From contig NC_079875.1 in NCBI RefSeq assembly GCF_029227915.1, positions 22,685,001 through 22,749,000 of the forward strand: a stretch of 64,000 bases of DNA, written 5' to 3'. Origin of the DNA: Hydractinia symbiolongicarpus (lineage: Eukaryota > Cnidaria > Hydrozoa > Anthoathecata > Hydractiniidae). This document shows positions 1-10,855 of the stretch, piece after piece. Every line of letters starts with the position of its first letter. Within the stretch, counting starts at the first letter, position 1. A program made the position numbers and the translations under genes. Under the pieces are notes generated by a model. That model saw only the letters and a program-made list of their open reading frames with translations, had not been told where the DNA came from and did not search any database.

Positions 1-126
1 CATTGTCACGCTCACTCTCGTAAAACCACTTTTGTTTTAATTACTCAAAACAAGCACACCACTCGCATATTATTAAATGGTGATAGAAGAGATTAGCTAA
101 AATAAACCGTTTGTATTAATTCCTAA

Positions 127-1548
127 CTAGTCGGTAAAGCCCGTGGAAAAATCCGCTCAGGCAGGAGAAAAATAAAAAAGAAGCCTTATTTGAATTTTGA
201 TGACGTCAGCAACCCATGCCCCCCAATAATTCAGAAGCTTGTTTTCACGTTGCCTCCATTGTGTAGAGCTTACAGCGCTGATCAAGAAATTGTATATGAT
301 CCTGTGCTTTTTGATAAGCGGTTAATGAAATATAAGGGTTTAAAAATTTTGCTGACGTCAGCAATGGCCCGTCAAAACCTGAAAAAATTTTTTTTCGGAA
401 ATTTGTGTACATGTTGCCTTCATCGCATAGATCTTGAAACACTGATCAAGAAAATGTATAGGTTACTGTGGAAAGTTTATCATTTCTTGAACATAATAGT
501 ATAATAGTTTAGTAGGCGACGTTTCGGGAGATCATGTACTTTTGACAAACGGGTACGGACGGAGATATGGTGCTTTAAGTGATTTTTGATGATGTCATCA
601 ACAAGTGCATTCCGAAACGGATTTCGGGATCCAGGTTTCGGAAATTTACCCAAATTGGTCCTAGGTGGTCCCTAGTTAGCCACGCGGTGAAAAAATCATA
701 GATGTCAATATCTCGTTTCGAAGATATTTGACCTGAAAGTTCTGGGTACACTGTATTGGCTTCTAATTTAATATAGAATATTGACGTTAAGTAGTGTTAT
801 TGACGTCGCTGCGTAACGTCAGAAAATTTAACATACAGTAGACTCCCGGTTATTCGAAGCCTCAAGGGGGATAAGAATTTACTTCGAATAACCGGGAGTT
901 CGAATAACTGAAAAATTCGTTTTCCCGCCAGATTTTCAACTTAACCTTAATGGGATGGACTTTTCTTAAGTAATTGAGGCATTGTGGTTCAGTTGAGCGT
1001 GTAAACACAAAGAATTTTTACTTTTTGAAGAAAGAATAAATTTGAACAAATTGTTAACAGGTTTTAAAATATGAAAGTTATAAAGAAAATGTATCTAGTA
1101 AATACAAGGAGTTCAACTCTTAAAAAAATCTTTAATGCTACAGAGTGTAAATAGCCATGAATATTGAAACCTGATTTTTTGAAGAAAAAAAGTGTTTTAA
1201 TCGCAGAAAATCAATGTTCTCACTCGACGATCTCCCAATAAAAAAAATTCGAATAACTGAGGGTGAGTTGGCCTATAATTGGCCCCAAGGGGAATAAAAA
1301 TCACTTCGAATAACCGAATTATTCGAATAACTGAAGTTCGAATAACCGAGAGTGTTTTTGCCTGAGTTGGGTAAGCAGATCCAAGGGGAACGCCATCTCA
1401 CTTCGAATAACCGAATTATTCGAATAAGTACAGGTTCGAATAACCGGGAGTCTACTGTATTAGACACGCTTTTTCGGCAACATCAAAGGAAAATGAGCAC
1501 ATCCACTTTGCCTGTTACAGAGACACGGAGCTGACGAATCTATATATT
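127..1548 (+). repeat. Dispersed repeat family A, copy 1 (interrupted)
   Basis: Non-coding repeat, about 800 bp once the 622-bp insertion at 836-1457 is removed. It starts near a GTGGAAAAATCCAC hairpin (about 147-160) and ends near 1548. It shares long, ordered similarity with three copies at 20427-22497: the TGACGTCAGCA motifs, the block around ATAGATCTTGAAAC, the block CCGAAACGGATT, the block TTGACGTTAA and the final block GCCTGTTACAGA. Inside are two diverged subunits, each opening with TGACGTCAGC-like sequence. Short open frames here (for example 190-504) have no family resemblance and are chance. Ends weakly recall a Helitron (TC start, CTAG end in some copies), but this is not consistent between copies. 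Confidence 0.8.
836..1457. mobile_element. pogo/Tigger-like MITE, TA target duplication
   Basis: Non-autonomous DNA transposon of 622 bp. Left end CAGTAGACTCCCGGTTATTC, right end its inverted complement. It is flanked by TA (834-835 and 1458-1459), and the uninterrupted sequence is seen in the family A copies near 21060 and 21822, where the flanks read straight through. TA duplication and a CAGT-starting TIR are typical of the Tc1/mariner superfamily, pogo/Tigger branch. It has no transposase frame. The right 200 bp contain a tandem duplication of about 95 bp (1259-1353 and 1354-1450), each rich in TTCGAATAACCG-type words. Confidence 0.85.
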
Positions 1549-1832
1549 AGTTTTTTCGTTACGCTAAAATTTAACTTCAACATTTTGAAAACAAGAATTT
1601 GTGGATTCGCGAAATGAATTTTTGAATCTTGCAAAAACAAGTATTCGCGCATGAGCTCACAGCAGATGTCTTGAGTCAAAACTTATTGTTAAAAACATAT
1701 ATTTTCAGCAAAAAAAGTTACAAAATACAATTACTTTTTACAATTGACCCATATAAATGATAAAATCAGGGTTCACTGTTCCGAGAGTGTTAATTGCATG
1801 TCGTTCATAAATATATCTACAATGTTTTTTTG
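1549..1832. other. Intergenic spacer / 3-prime flank of cyclin B
   Basis: AT-rich stretch between repeat family A and the cyclin B stop codon. It should hold the cyclin B 3-prime UTR (minus strand). I see no gene and no confident polyadenylation signal. Confidence 0.5.
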
Positions 1833-4042
1833 TCAGTTACCAGCATAATGCTTGATTAATGGACCTTTAAGTTCTGGTAGTCTACTTATTTTTAAAAATT
1901 TTGTGGCGGAATATTTCGTTTTTACTGCTTGATATCTGGACGTGTCAACAGTGAGAACTAAGGCAGCCATTTCTGTGACTGTTGGCAAAATCTGTTCTTC
2001 TGAATATCCACTGTAGTGTTGCAACGTTGGAGTCTTAAAAATAAAATATGTATTTGAAAATGTGTATAGCTTGTTCCCTACTAAAGTGTTTATGAAACAA
2101 AAGTACGCAAAGAACAAGGATAATGGTAGCCAGCAAACAAGATAAACAATTCTAAAACGGCCTACTATTGAATGACCTTCACTGGAATAAACAAGCCAAC
2201 TTACCCATTCAGATTCATCTATGAGACTGATGGACAAGTATAAAGCAGCTGCAGCAATCTCTGAAGGTAATTTTCTTGCAAGGTTGTAATCTATTAAAGT
2301 CAATTCCATCAAATATTTCGCGAGAGTATGTTTTTGTGCATCAACCTAAAATTTAAATAACATAGTATATAATCTGGCAAATTTGCAACATTTGGGCATG
2401 TTGTGGTACCCTTCTGGACTGCAATATGTGTAATGTACAAATGTTAATACATACTGCTCCAGCTTTCGAGTTTCTTCTTAAAAAGTTGAGACAAACAGGA
2501 TTGCTAAAATCGTATTCAATTGCTCTAAGTATTTTTTGCTCCATTGATCGAATTTTGATTTTTGAATATGCGTTATCAGTAATATATACAAAATCTCCAA
2601 TTTCTGGAGCAAACATTTCTTCATATTTAGATGCTAAAAGCATAGCGGTTACACCAACCAGTTGAAGTTCTGAGCGAATGACATCATGTTTCTAAGGAAA
2701 TTACAAAAGCAAGTTAAAGTTGCAGGTTTATTACTTCATTCACTCTAATAAAATTAAAAAAGAGACATACATCTAAAAACCTGTCAATTATGTAAACGGT
2801 TAAGTAAAGAGTTTCTTGTAATAAATTGAAGCGAGACTGAACTTGAATAAGCCAGTCAATTAAAATGCTTCTCATTTTCACATTTATTTCACTTTGTTTC
2901 GACATATAATCTCCAGTTTGCAATCGTCTCTAAAAACAAACAATAAAATAAAATAGATAATAAATCTGCAAAATGAAGTGGTGTAAATTTGTATTTTAAG
3001 GCTACGCCCTCCTATACAAACAAAATAAGCACAACTTAAATCTAAGACCTCTGCTTTTCGCATGTGTCTGTAGATGTCTTTAACATATTCTGCACAAAGT
3101 GTTGGATTTTTAAGGTCATTTTCATCAATATCCTCTATTCCAAGTGGTTCCTCCTCTAGCACATGAACAGGCTCTATTTTTGTTGGTTTAGTCCTTGGTT
3201 TCTGTAGGTTTGTCTGGGATTTAACTCTTGTGAAAGCTTTATTTACTGGTGCCTTATCTAAAACAGCATCCTTCTAAAAGCAAACATGATTGAGAATGAG
3301 AGGAAACAGCTATAAAGTGCAACATTTAAAAATTAGTGGAAAAAACAGAGAATTATGTCAGATTATTTTGTGTTGTATGATAATGCAAAAATGACATACT
3401 GCCTATAATTTTTAAAATTTCTGACATTCCTTTTCGAATGGATACCCGCTTATTTACTTTTATTTGGAATAATCTGTTGTGTCTAGCTAAAAGCAGTTGA
3501 CACCTGATCATGAACGATAATACTAAAAAGTACGCCTTTTCTGAATAAGCCCAGTTATATTTAATTTTCCAGCAAGTGGAGAAAGAATACTTGTTCTAAG
3601 TAGCAAAGCTTACAAAAAAAGCTTAAATGTGTCAGCTTTTGAGATTTACAGTTTTGCTTGGAATGTTTTTGCTTATTCAATATCATATTTTATGCCTCTT
3701 TGGTCTTGTTTATAACAAAATTAAGTAGGGCTGCGCTATTCCTAAAAGGGCTAGCTAGCTAGGTAAAGCTATACAGAGCCTCTGGCATGCTAATATGTTT
3801 TTACCTTTACTTTAGTCCCTATATTCGGTCTTCTTTGTATATTGGAAATATTAGACAGTGCAGTTCTCGTTCCAGCACGCGAGGAAATGTTCTTGGACGA
3901 TTTTTCCACAAAGTTCTCCTCATTTCTCTGTTGCATTTGCTAAAAGTAAGAAAAATAAAAAGCTAATTTTCTTAAAATTTAAGTTCTCAATAAAGGCCAA
4001 TTAAATATCACTTACCAAAGGTCGACGAGGTATCGCTGCCAT
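1833..4042 (-). CDS. ccnb: G2/mitotic-specific cyclin B
   Basis: Activating subunit of CDK1 at mitotic entry, degraded by the APC/C. Exons (minus, 5-prime to 3-prime): 4016-4042, 3805-3939, 3049-3273, 2771-2929, 2455-2691, 2205-2345, 1833-2033; 1125 nt, 374 aa. A destruction box RTALSNISN lies at residues 34-42. The cyclin N box opens with the CDK-contacting motif [13 protein letters not shown] (from residue 148), followed by [18 protein letters not shown]; the C box contains PTLQHYSGY. The hydrophobic MRAIL motif is present as MRSIL. The box sequence matches B1/B2-type cyclins rather than B3. The donor of exon 3 (GAG|GTCTTA) is weak but is the only one that keeps frame and alignment. Start chosen: MAAIPRRPL at 4042, just before a good donor. 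Length is normal for the family. Confidence 0.93.
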
Positions 4043-4689
4043 AACTTATATACAAATAACTTTTCTAAAATTGTGTTATGAATCTGATTATTTGCAACTT
4101 TTTTGCGAGGTTTGATCTGCACCGTTGAGAGATGTCAACATTGGCCTACTTATGGATTTTTGAAAGGCCCGGTACGACAAAAATGATTGGCTTCTCGTGA
4201 AGAAAGTATTGAGAATTTGATTATCAATCAAAAACCACAGGGCTATCGTAAAAGTGCAATACTCCTCCGTATTAGAAAATTGCTGCAATATTGTCTAATA
4301 AACACTCAAAATAAAAATATTAAAAATTGAATTATAAATGTTGAATACTTTTTGAAAAATAGTAGGTCCACACATATTCATATTTTAAGGCTATGATATA
4401 TTTCGTTTTATATCTCGTTATTTAACTTAAACGAAGGAGGACATCTTGCGCTGCCGCGGATTAAACGCAGATACCTCGGGCAGAAAGATTCGTCAACATT
4501 TCGCTTTGCTTGGTATATACTATCTTTTTGATTGGTGTTAACAGATCCTGTATCCCAGAACTTATGCAATATATTGTTTTACGTTTAACGTCATCACGAA
4601 GCCATTTACTCAGGGACAATCACTTAAATCCCCATTTTAAGGAAGAAATGTAACTACCCCCTTAATATAGATATGTCAAATAGTAATCT
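4043..4689. other. Upstream region of cyclin B
   Basis: No gene seen. It presumably contains the cyclin B promoter and 5-prime UTR (minus strand). The frame at 4088-4288 shows no family resemblance. Confidence 0.4.
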
Positions 4690-5540
4690 TAACAGGCATG
4701 GTGTGTCCCTCCAGCAGGGCTCTGTTTTAGGTTGTTTTAGGACCTCTTTTATTTTTAATTTATATTACCGACCTGCATTGTTAAATTAATTTTTTTGGTG
4801 CATCACTTTGCTGATGACACCAATCTCTTAAACTGCAGTAAATCTTTGAAACAGCTGGCTGAGAACATTGTTTTTAAACATGCACGGAAACCTCTTAATT
4901 ACGATTTTAGGCTTTTTATCAATGGTGCTTATACTTAGTTATTGTATTAAATATCTTGGTGCTTTATTAGATTCTGACTTAAGCTGGAAGTCTCAGATAA
5001 TGATACTGTTGTCAAGCTCAAGAGAGCTAATGCAGCTTTAGCTAAACTTTATTCTAGTTTACTATGCCATTTTTCATTCACACTCATATGGTAATCAAAT
5101 TTGCGGTCACCCAAACAGTCTTGATATTATTCGTATTGTTTTGCAAAATTTTGCTATTCGACTTGTGTCTTTTGATTCTGAAAGAGCATCATCCAGTCAC
5201 CTGTATGGTAATCTTGAGCTCCTCAAATTGGTTAAGGCACTCGGGCAGAAAAGAATGGTTTGCTCAATCTCCCTACCTTCAATACTCTTTCGTTTGGTAA
5301 AAACTCAATTAGATTTAATGCCATTCCTGGAATAAGTTGCAGTCTTAATGACTAGAAAATTTGTCTCCCTTGATTATTTTAATCTTAGAAGTGATCTGAA
5401 AAAGTACTTTGTTTCCTCTTACTAATCCTTCCTGAATTGTGAGATTTGACGTTTCGCACATGGTTGTTTATCATTTGACCCACCATTATGTGTGTGCTGT
5501 TTTGTGCGTCTTATCGTTTGCTGTAATTGTGCAAGGGTGG
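4690..5540 (+). mobile_element. Degenerate non-LTR retrotransposon (LINE), RT remnant
   Basis: Plus-strand relic of a LINE. Broken frames give reverse transcriptase landmarks in order: QQGSVLG followed by PLLFLIYITDL (about 4715-4775, with a small duplication of GTTTTAGG breaking the frame), the catalytic box HHFADDTNLL (4801-4830), KYLGALLDSDLSWK (about 4950-4993), and a C-terminal block LQNFAIRLVSFDSERASSS (5140-5200). Frameshifts and stops throughout mean it is dead. Its 3-prime UTR is interrupted after about 5540 by a second LINE copy in the opposite orientation; a matching tail piece resumes at about 6193-6230. Confidence 0.75.
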
Positions 5541-6192
5541 CCAGATAAGATAGATAAGATAAGATAATTTTATTAAGCAATAGTTGTTCAGTTCAAATAA
5601 TTAAATAAATTGGTAACATGAAGAGAGAAAAAAGAAACAACAAAAAAACTATTTTTGAAGGGAGACCATACCTAATAGCAGAAGCTAAGACGAGGATAAG
5701 GCCACCCTTGGACGAGTACAATAGACGGCACAGGACACACAAGACGGCACGAACATATATAATCACCAGATAAATGAACAGTGTGAGAACAAAGGAAAAA
5801 TTTGTTACAAATTAGTAAAATACTTCTAGACCAAAGTAATCTATGGAAACAATTTCTTTAGTCATTGATGTCTGCATCTTATTCCAGGATTTAATGGTGT
5901 TAAATCTAATAGAATTTTTACCAAAACAAACGGTATTGACAGTAGGAAGATTGATCAATCCAGCCTTTTCTGCACGAGTGCTCTGGGAATGGTTGAAGTC
6001 AACCGCAAAAGTATTCTGTATAGTAGCAGGCATTTTATCATGAAAGAGCTTATGCAAAAACAGAATGTTCTGACACTGGACAATATCATTGAATTTGAGG
6101 ATGTCCAGATTGCCATAGATGATACTAGATGATGCTCTTCGAGATTCAAAAGTCATTAGTCTGATAGCAAAATTTTGTAAAATACCCTTTGC
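5541..6192 (-). mobile_element. LINE 3-prime fragment, opposite orientation, nested
   Basis: Minus-strand, 5-prime-truncated copy of the same LINE family. The frame 5812-6156 encodes the RT C-terminal block (RLMTFESRRASSS, then about 90 residues ending GLEVFY). The 3-prime UTR follows, with a word shared with the copy at 27140, then AATAAA and a terminal repeat of the TTATC type (seen on plus as GATAAGATAAGATAA at about 5545-5567). It appears to have inserted into the 3-prime UTR of the plus-strand LINE, because the sequence GCTATTAGGTATGGTCTCCC occurs on plus at 6207-6226 and inverted at about 5657-5678. Confidence 0.7.
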
Positions 6193-6230
6193 CTTGGCTT
6201 CATGCTATTAGGTATGGTCTCCCTTCAATA

Positions 6231-6955
6231 ACATTATATATTTAAATTTCCGCGCCCGAAGGCGTAGGAAATTCTTTAAAACCGTCGTTTTTTCCTTTTG
6301 GAGCATTTTTGAGAAAAAATCGACCCTGGAATTTCACGTTCCTCTGGGAGGAGGATAGTATTGGTTTCCAACTGCTAACTGACCAACAACTAACCCTGTC
6401 CCAAATGGTCAATTGCAACGTCACAGATTTAAACTTCGTACCCAAACTCCCAAATTACCGGGAAGTCATCTAAACGACTTTACAGGCCAAAAATGATATT
6501 TGTTTTCGAAAAAATTTGGAACAGTTACCAAAAAAGTATGCTCAACATGATGGTGACATCAAAATTTTGATTTTTTGGCAACTAAATGCCGTTTAAGACC
6601 ATAAACGTTTCAATCGCAAGACTTTCAACCATGAATAATAGGCTGTATTTTTTGTTAGCAGTTTCTTTTAAAATGTGAGTTTATTATGACACGTTTCGTT
6701 TTGTTTGCGTTTGTTGCAGATATAATGTTACTTGTGTGCTTTATCTTCAGAGCTTCATGCACCAAACCTCCTCAAATGTTTGGCGCAATAACACAACGAA
6801 TTAGCAGGTTGTCATCAAATGTTTTGGTAGCGAGTGGAAATTCTTAGAGCCCCAGGGCTTTATTTTCTTTTTCTTTATATTTATATTTTATTTTTATTTT
6901 AATTGTATATAATTGCTATTGATAAATAAAATAATTATCTATATAACATAAAGGA
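6231..6955. other. Gene-free spacer
   Basis: AT-rich sequence with no recognisable gene or repeat beyond short homopolymer-rich stretches. Confidence 0.4.
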
Positions 6956-7038
6956 CTATTATTATTAGTATTATTATTATTATTTTTATTATTATTATTA
7001 TTATTATTATTAATATTATTATTATTATTAATATTATT
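6956..7038. repeat. (ATT)n microsatellite
   Basis: Imperfect run of ATT units abutting repeat family B. A poly-Asn open frame on the minus strand (6916-7128) is its by-product. Confidence 0.9.
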
Positions 7039-8262
7039 ATTTATCAAGTAACATGTGCGATGTAAAGCGCACATGCAAAGATTGTTACGCATACGACACG
7101 GGCTCCGAGGTTTTTTTTTGTTGCGCATTCATTTTGCCGTAGAAAAGTGGGGGACGTTTTAAATCGTGAACCCCAAACACTATGATCGAGCGTCTACTGG
7201 TATAGCGACTCTCTCAACTTAACTTCCTTTTCTACATTTTCGAAATAGTATGCATGACTATACTGTCATTTTTATATTTATTGTTCACTATTCAGGTCAT
7301 CACAAGCAAATAGGCAAATATATGCTTTGTTTTCAAGTTAAAAAAAAATCTTTATCCACGTGGCTCAAAACTTCAAAAAATTTACACTGCACGTGGGTTT
7401 CGTTTTTACAGGCATAAGAAAAATCCATTAAATTCGGGCCTGAAGAAATTATCTACAATTAAATCCATGATAAAATGTCTATTCCGCCTGTAAGTGCAGT
7501 TTTGCAGACTTGCTTCAACCGTGCTCCATCGGCGTTCATCTCCGCATTAAGGGGGATTTTCACGAAACGAATTGAACGGCGAATTCGATGGCGAATTCAC
7601 TTTTTAATTTTCACGACAAAATAAATTAGGCACCAAAGTCATTGTTTACATGAGTTAACCGCATTCTGATTGGTCAAAAACTAGCAGCGAAACCTTTAGC
7701 CGCGAAAAAGTAGGAACTGTTTCTACATTTCAGCGAAGCGAATATTTCGATGCAAAATCAAAATAAACAAACTGTGCATGCTCAGTTACAATTCACCGTC
7801 TAATTTGCTGTTCAATTTGCTTCGTGAAAATCCCCCTTTAAGAACCGCATGGCTGGATTTCTTGTGTAAGACCTGGTTACCAACGACGAAGGGGCCAGGC
7901 AAAAGAGATTTATGTCTACGTAGTTCTTTTAACTAAGTCAGCAGTCGGTGAATTAGCTAGGTTGGTCAGGTTGGCTATGAATAGGCTTGCTCGTGGATTA
8001 AAAGGACCAGGGCTATTCAATAATTTCTGAGATCTAAAAGTGTCCGACGGAAATCTATCGGATGTTTTGTCTGACGAGTCTCAAAAAATTCTTTCGAGGG
8101 CTGCCATCGCACGCTACAAAATGGATTTTAAAGGTTGAATTTGAAAACTCAATATTTATTTTTCAGGCGTGCGATTAATCACACGCCTGAAACAATTCAG
8201 GCGTGTGCCAAGGCGTGCGTGTGCGATCGCACGCCTCTCCTTAAAAAGACTGCACCAAGCTT
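7039..8262 (+). repeat. Dispersed repeat family B, copy 1 (interrupted)
   Basis: Matches 60390-61285 over nearly its whole length in the same orientation: TCAAGTAACATGTGCGATG at the left, CACGGGCTCCGAGG, CCGTGCTCCATCGGCGTTCA, GACGAAGGGGCCAGGC, and GCGTGCGTGTGCGATCGCAC at the right. A 288-bp MITE interrupts it at 7550-7837. The right end has palindromic GCGTGCGATTAATCACACGC (8168-8187). There is no coding potential. It is probably a non-autonomous mobile element of unknown class. Confidence 0.8.
7550..7837. mobile_element. PIF/Harbinger-like MITE, TTA target duplication
   Basis: 288-bp element with imperfect terminal inverted repeats of about 40 bp beginning AGGGGGATTTTCACGAA, flanked by TTA (7547-7549 and 7838-7840). 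The second copy of family B has no insertion at this point (about 60869-60880), which shows the borders. A 3-bp TWA duplication is typical of PIF/Harbinger. A TTAA reading (piggyBac-like) is possible if the border is moved by one base. No transposase frame. Confidence 0.8.
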
Positions 8263-8383
8263 GAAATCAGGTTGGCATATGCTTGTTTATAAAGCACAAT
8301 TAAGAGGTTTGTTTAGAGTTTTCAAAAAAGGCTTTATTTAATACAATTTGATCCATAGATATATAGTTAAAGATAATTAACTC

Positions 8384-8680
8384 CTATATATACCGAGGTG
8401 TGGCACTCGAGGGCTGAAATATGCTGATATCAGCAGCAAAAATCTGAAAATCATAAGGCAGAACCACATTTTTTAAAATTACCCAGCATTCCTCGACGTT
8501 GTCCATCATATTGGCCAGCGTTGAAACTTGTGAACGAGATGTGGTTGGAACTAAGGAAGTCTTAAGTAATTTTTGTTTCATTGGATTTACAAGAATTTGA
8601 GGTACCCCACAATGACAAGTAAAGAACAAAAACGCCTTTCTGATGTCTGATGATGAAAGATGGTCGCATCTGGATAATAT
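8384..8680 (-). other. Unassigned open frame, possible exon or element fragment
   Basis: A stop-to-stop minus-strand frame with no ATG near its start. Its composition looks protein-like (for example DIRKAFLFFTCHCGVPQILV and NVEECWVILKNVVLPYDF) and not low-complexity. I do not recognise a family. It could be a decayed transposon or an isolated exon; chance is also possible. Confidence 0.2.
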
Positions 8681-8996
8681 TTATTTTGTAATTTTAAGCT
8701 ACCTAGCTAGTACCATGCCAGCACTCCAGGGGCACATTTGTTATTAAACAATGACGTGATAAAGTTCAAGCTAAATATATTATTTTTATGTAGCTAGCTA
8801 CGCAAAAGATTTTTTAAGGCATTCTGTTTTTTTAAATAAAGATAGCTAGCTACCTATTTGGACCTCCCATAACAGTGAACAGTCAAGACTTGAGTATATA
8901 GCTAGTTAGGTATGTCAGGCATTGCATGTTGGTTAACTATGTTGTAACAAACAGAAACCTGTATTTCGTAAAAAAATTTCTGCAAATGTTCAGGGT

Positions 8997-9330
8997 TTTT
9001 TTATCGAACGGGAAAAATTTTTGTAGATTTTTAGGTTTCTTTTATAAAATAACAAAATTTGGGAAACTAATAGCCAGAAGTAACATTCGCTTGGAGCAGT
9101 AAGACCTAAAGTCTCTGTCCAGGTTAAGACTTAGTAAAGCGTAAACTGATTCTTTTTCTTTTCTTTTATCGAACGGGAACCTATTTTTCATAAATAATTT
9201 TGTAGATTTTCAGGTTTCTTTTATGAAATAACAAAATTTGGGAATATCCAGAAGTATATCCAGAAGTAATATTCTCTTGAAGCGGGAAGACCTAAAGTCC
9301 CCAGGTTAAGACTTAGTAAAGGGTAAACTA
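8997..9330. repeat. Tandem duplication, about 165-bp unit, two copies
   Basis: Unit 1 starts near TTTATCGAACGGGAA (about 9001) and unit 2 near 9167. Both run through TTTGTAGATTTTNAGGTTTC, AACAAAATTTGGGAA, CAGAAGTAA, AAGACCTAAAGTC and AGGTTAAGACTTAGTAAAG. Diverged by scattered substitutions and short indels. No coding potential. Confidence 0.75.
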
Positions 9331-10729
9331 TGTCACACAGAGGACACTTAGTGTAATGTGTTACAAATCCAGTGGGGCGCTTATTGCATTAAAGATACAG
9401 TATACTTTACATAAACCAACATTCACAGGACTTACGATGAAGCCTATTGATACTTCTTCAAAGCAAATACAGTTGTTTAGCATTTTTTATTTTGCATAAT
9501 AATGTGGACAAAAATAACTTTCTAACCACTTTGTATTTATACGGCATAAAATTTAGATTACGTATTTGGCACTGTGCTTTGGAAGCACATTCCCACTTTC
9601 TTTGAGCTGGATAAGGTATTTGTTCCTAAACCTGGGACACATTTTATCTGTTTGAATTATTTTTAATCCTGAGAATTACTTTGAATGTTTTCTGTACACA
9701 TGGCTTGTCAAAATTGATATGCTGTCAAAAACAGTTTATCTGTGTCTCCAAAATTCAGGAATTCAGAAACTAAGTTTCAAGTCATTATTTCAATTTTCAC
9801 TGAAGTAATAGGACTTTTACTTAGTATAGCTTTTCACACTGCTGACACCAAAATGGCTGCAGAGACTAATCGGTTTGAAATTAATTTATAATATTTTATG
9901 CCAACCTTTTTTTTTATGTGTTTTTATTTTCCTTCAAAAGTTGTTTAATAGCTTATGTATATGACATTAGGATAAGGATGAAAAAGTTACTGTCGGACAT
10001 GGGTTTTAAACCTTAAGAATTTCCAGCGAGAAATTTGAAAACTAATAAATGACAAAATCTCAAAAGTTTATCTTGAAAATTTTAATTTTTGTTAATGTGA
10101 AAGTAATCCACATGAAAAAGTTTCTGATGTTTTTTATGAAGAAATCTTCCATATTACCCATAGGGGTAAATTGATGAACACTGAATTTTTCTGCAGGTGT
10201 TCTGAAATATGTGTAATATAATTTTTAAAACTGTGATGTAATTTTCCTCTTAAGCTTTGACTTTTAACCTAGCTAAAAAGCTCAGCCTTGTCCTTTAATA
10301 CTTAGTCTAGCTAGCTAGGGCCAAAAAGTTTAGTATTCAAACTTGACCTATTTTACTGAGTTTTAAGTAATAAATGTAGAATAATCCTAAATCCAGCTAT
10401 AGGGTAGCTAAGCTACCTGTAAGAACAACGTCAAACAACATCGAGGCTGTTCTCATTTGTAAATAAACCCAGTTGTATTTTGCAATAAGTACCAAATTTT
10501 GTGTGCATTCATTGCGCTTATGAGTGTAACAAAAGCGCCCTGTATGTAAATCCTAAAAATTTATGTCATTGGCTTACTCTTCACAAATGATACCACATAA
10601 CAAAGAAACCGTACTTTGATATTTTCCGTAACCTATACCGAGATTTGGTTGTGATATATATCAGAATTAATTGTCTTTAATAAAGTCACACAATTCTGTA
10701 ACACATACCGAATTGTACGAAATTGAAAA
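9331..10729. other. Gene-free spacer
   Basis: No gene or repeat recognised; scattered GCTAGC words occur. Confidence 0.4.
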
Positions 10730-10855
10730 GCCGCCTTTGCATAATTCTGGAATAATTCGCCAAGTTCCGGAATAATTTGAGCAAGTTCGACAGCCGCCTT
10801 TGCATAATTCTGGAATAATTCGCTAAGTTCTGGAATAATTTGAGCAAGTTCGACA
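10730..10855. repeat. 63-bp tandem duplication
   Basis: Two nearly identical 63-bp units (10730-10792, 10793-10855; two substitutions by eye, each C to T). The unit length is a multiple of three, so a minus-strand frame (10633-10953, 106 codons) shows a repeated 21-residue block (ELAQIIPEL...NYAKAA). No homologue is recognised and no start or splice context supports a gene. Confidence 0.7.

Noticed and set aside
190-504. 104-codon frame at the left end.
   Set aside because: It lies wholly inside dispersed repeat family A, whose other copies do not keep the frame open.
1259-1460. Regularly spaced TTCGAATAACCG repeats, superficially CRISPR-like.
   Set aside because: They belong to the MITE ends, the spacing is irregular, and the sequence is clearly eukaryotic nuclear DNA.
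1833-4042. Assignment as cyclin B3.
   Set aside because: The cyclin box ([29 protein letters not shown]) and D-box match B1/B2 types, not the B3 pattern.
6916-7128. 70-codon frame rich in Asn.
   Set aside because: It is the translation of an (ATT)n microsatellite.
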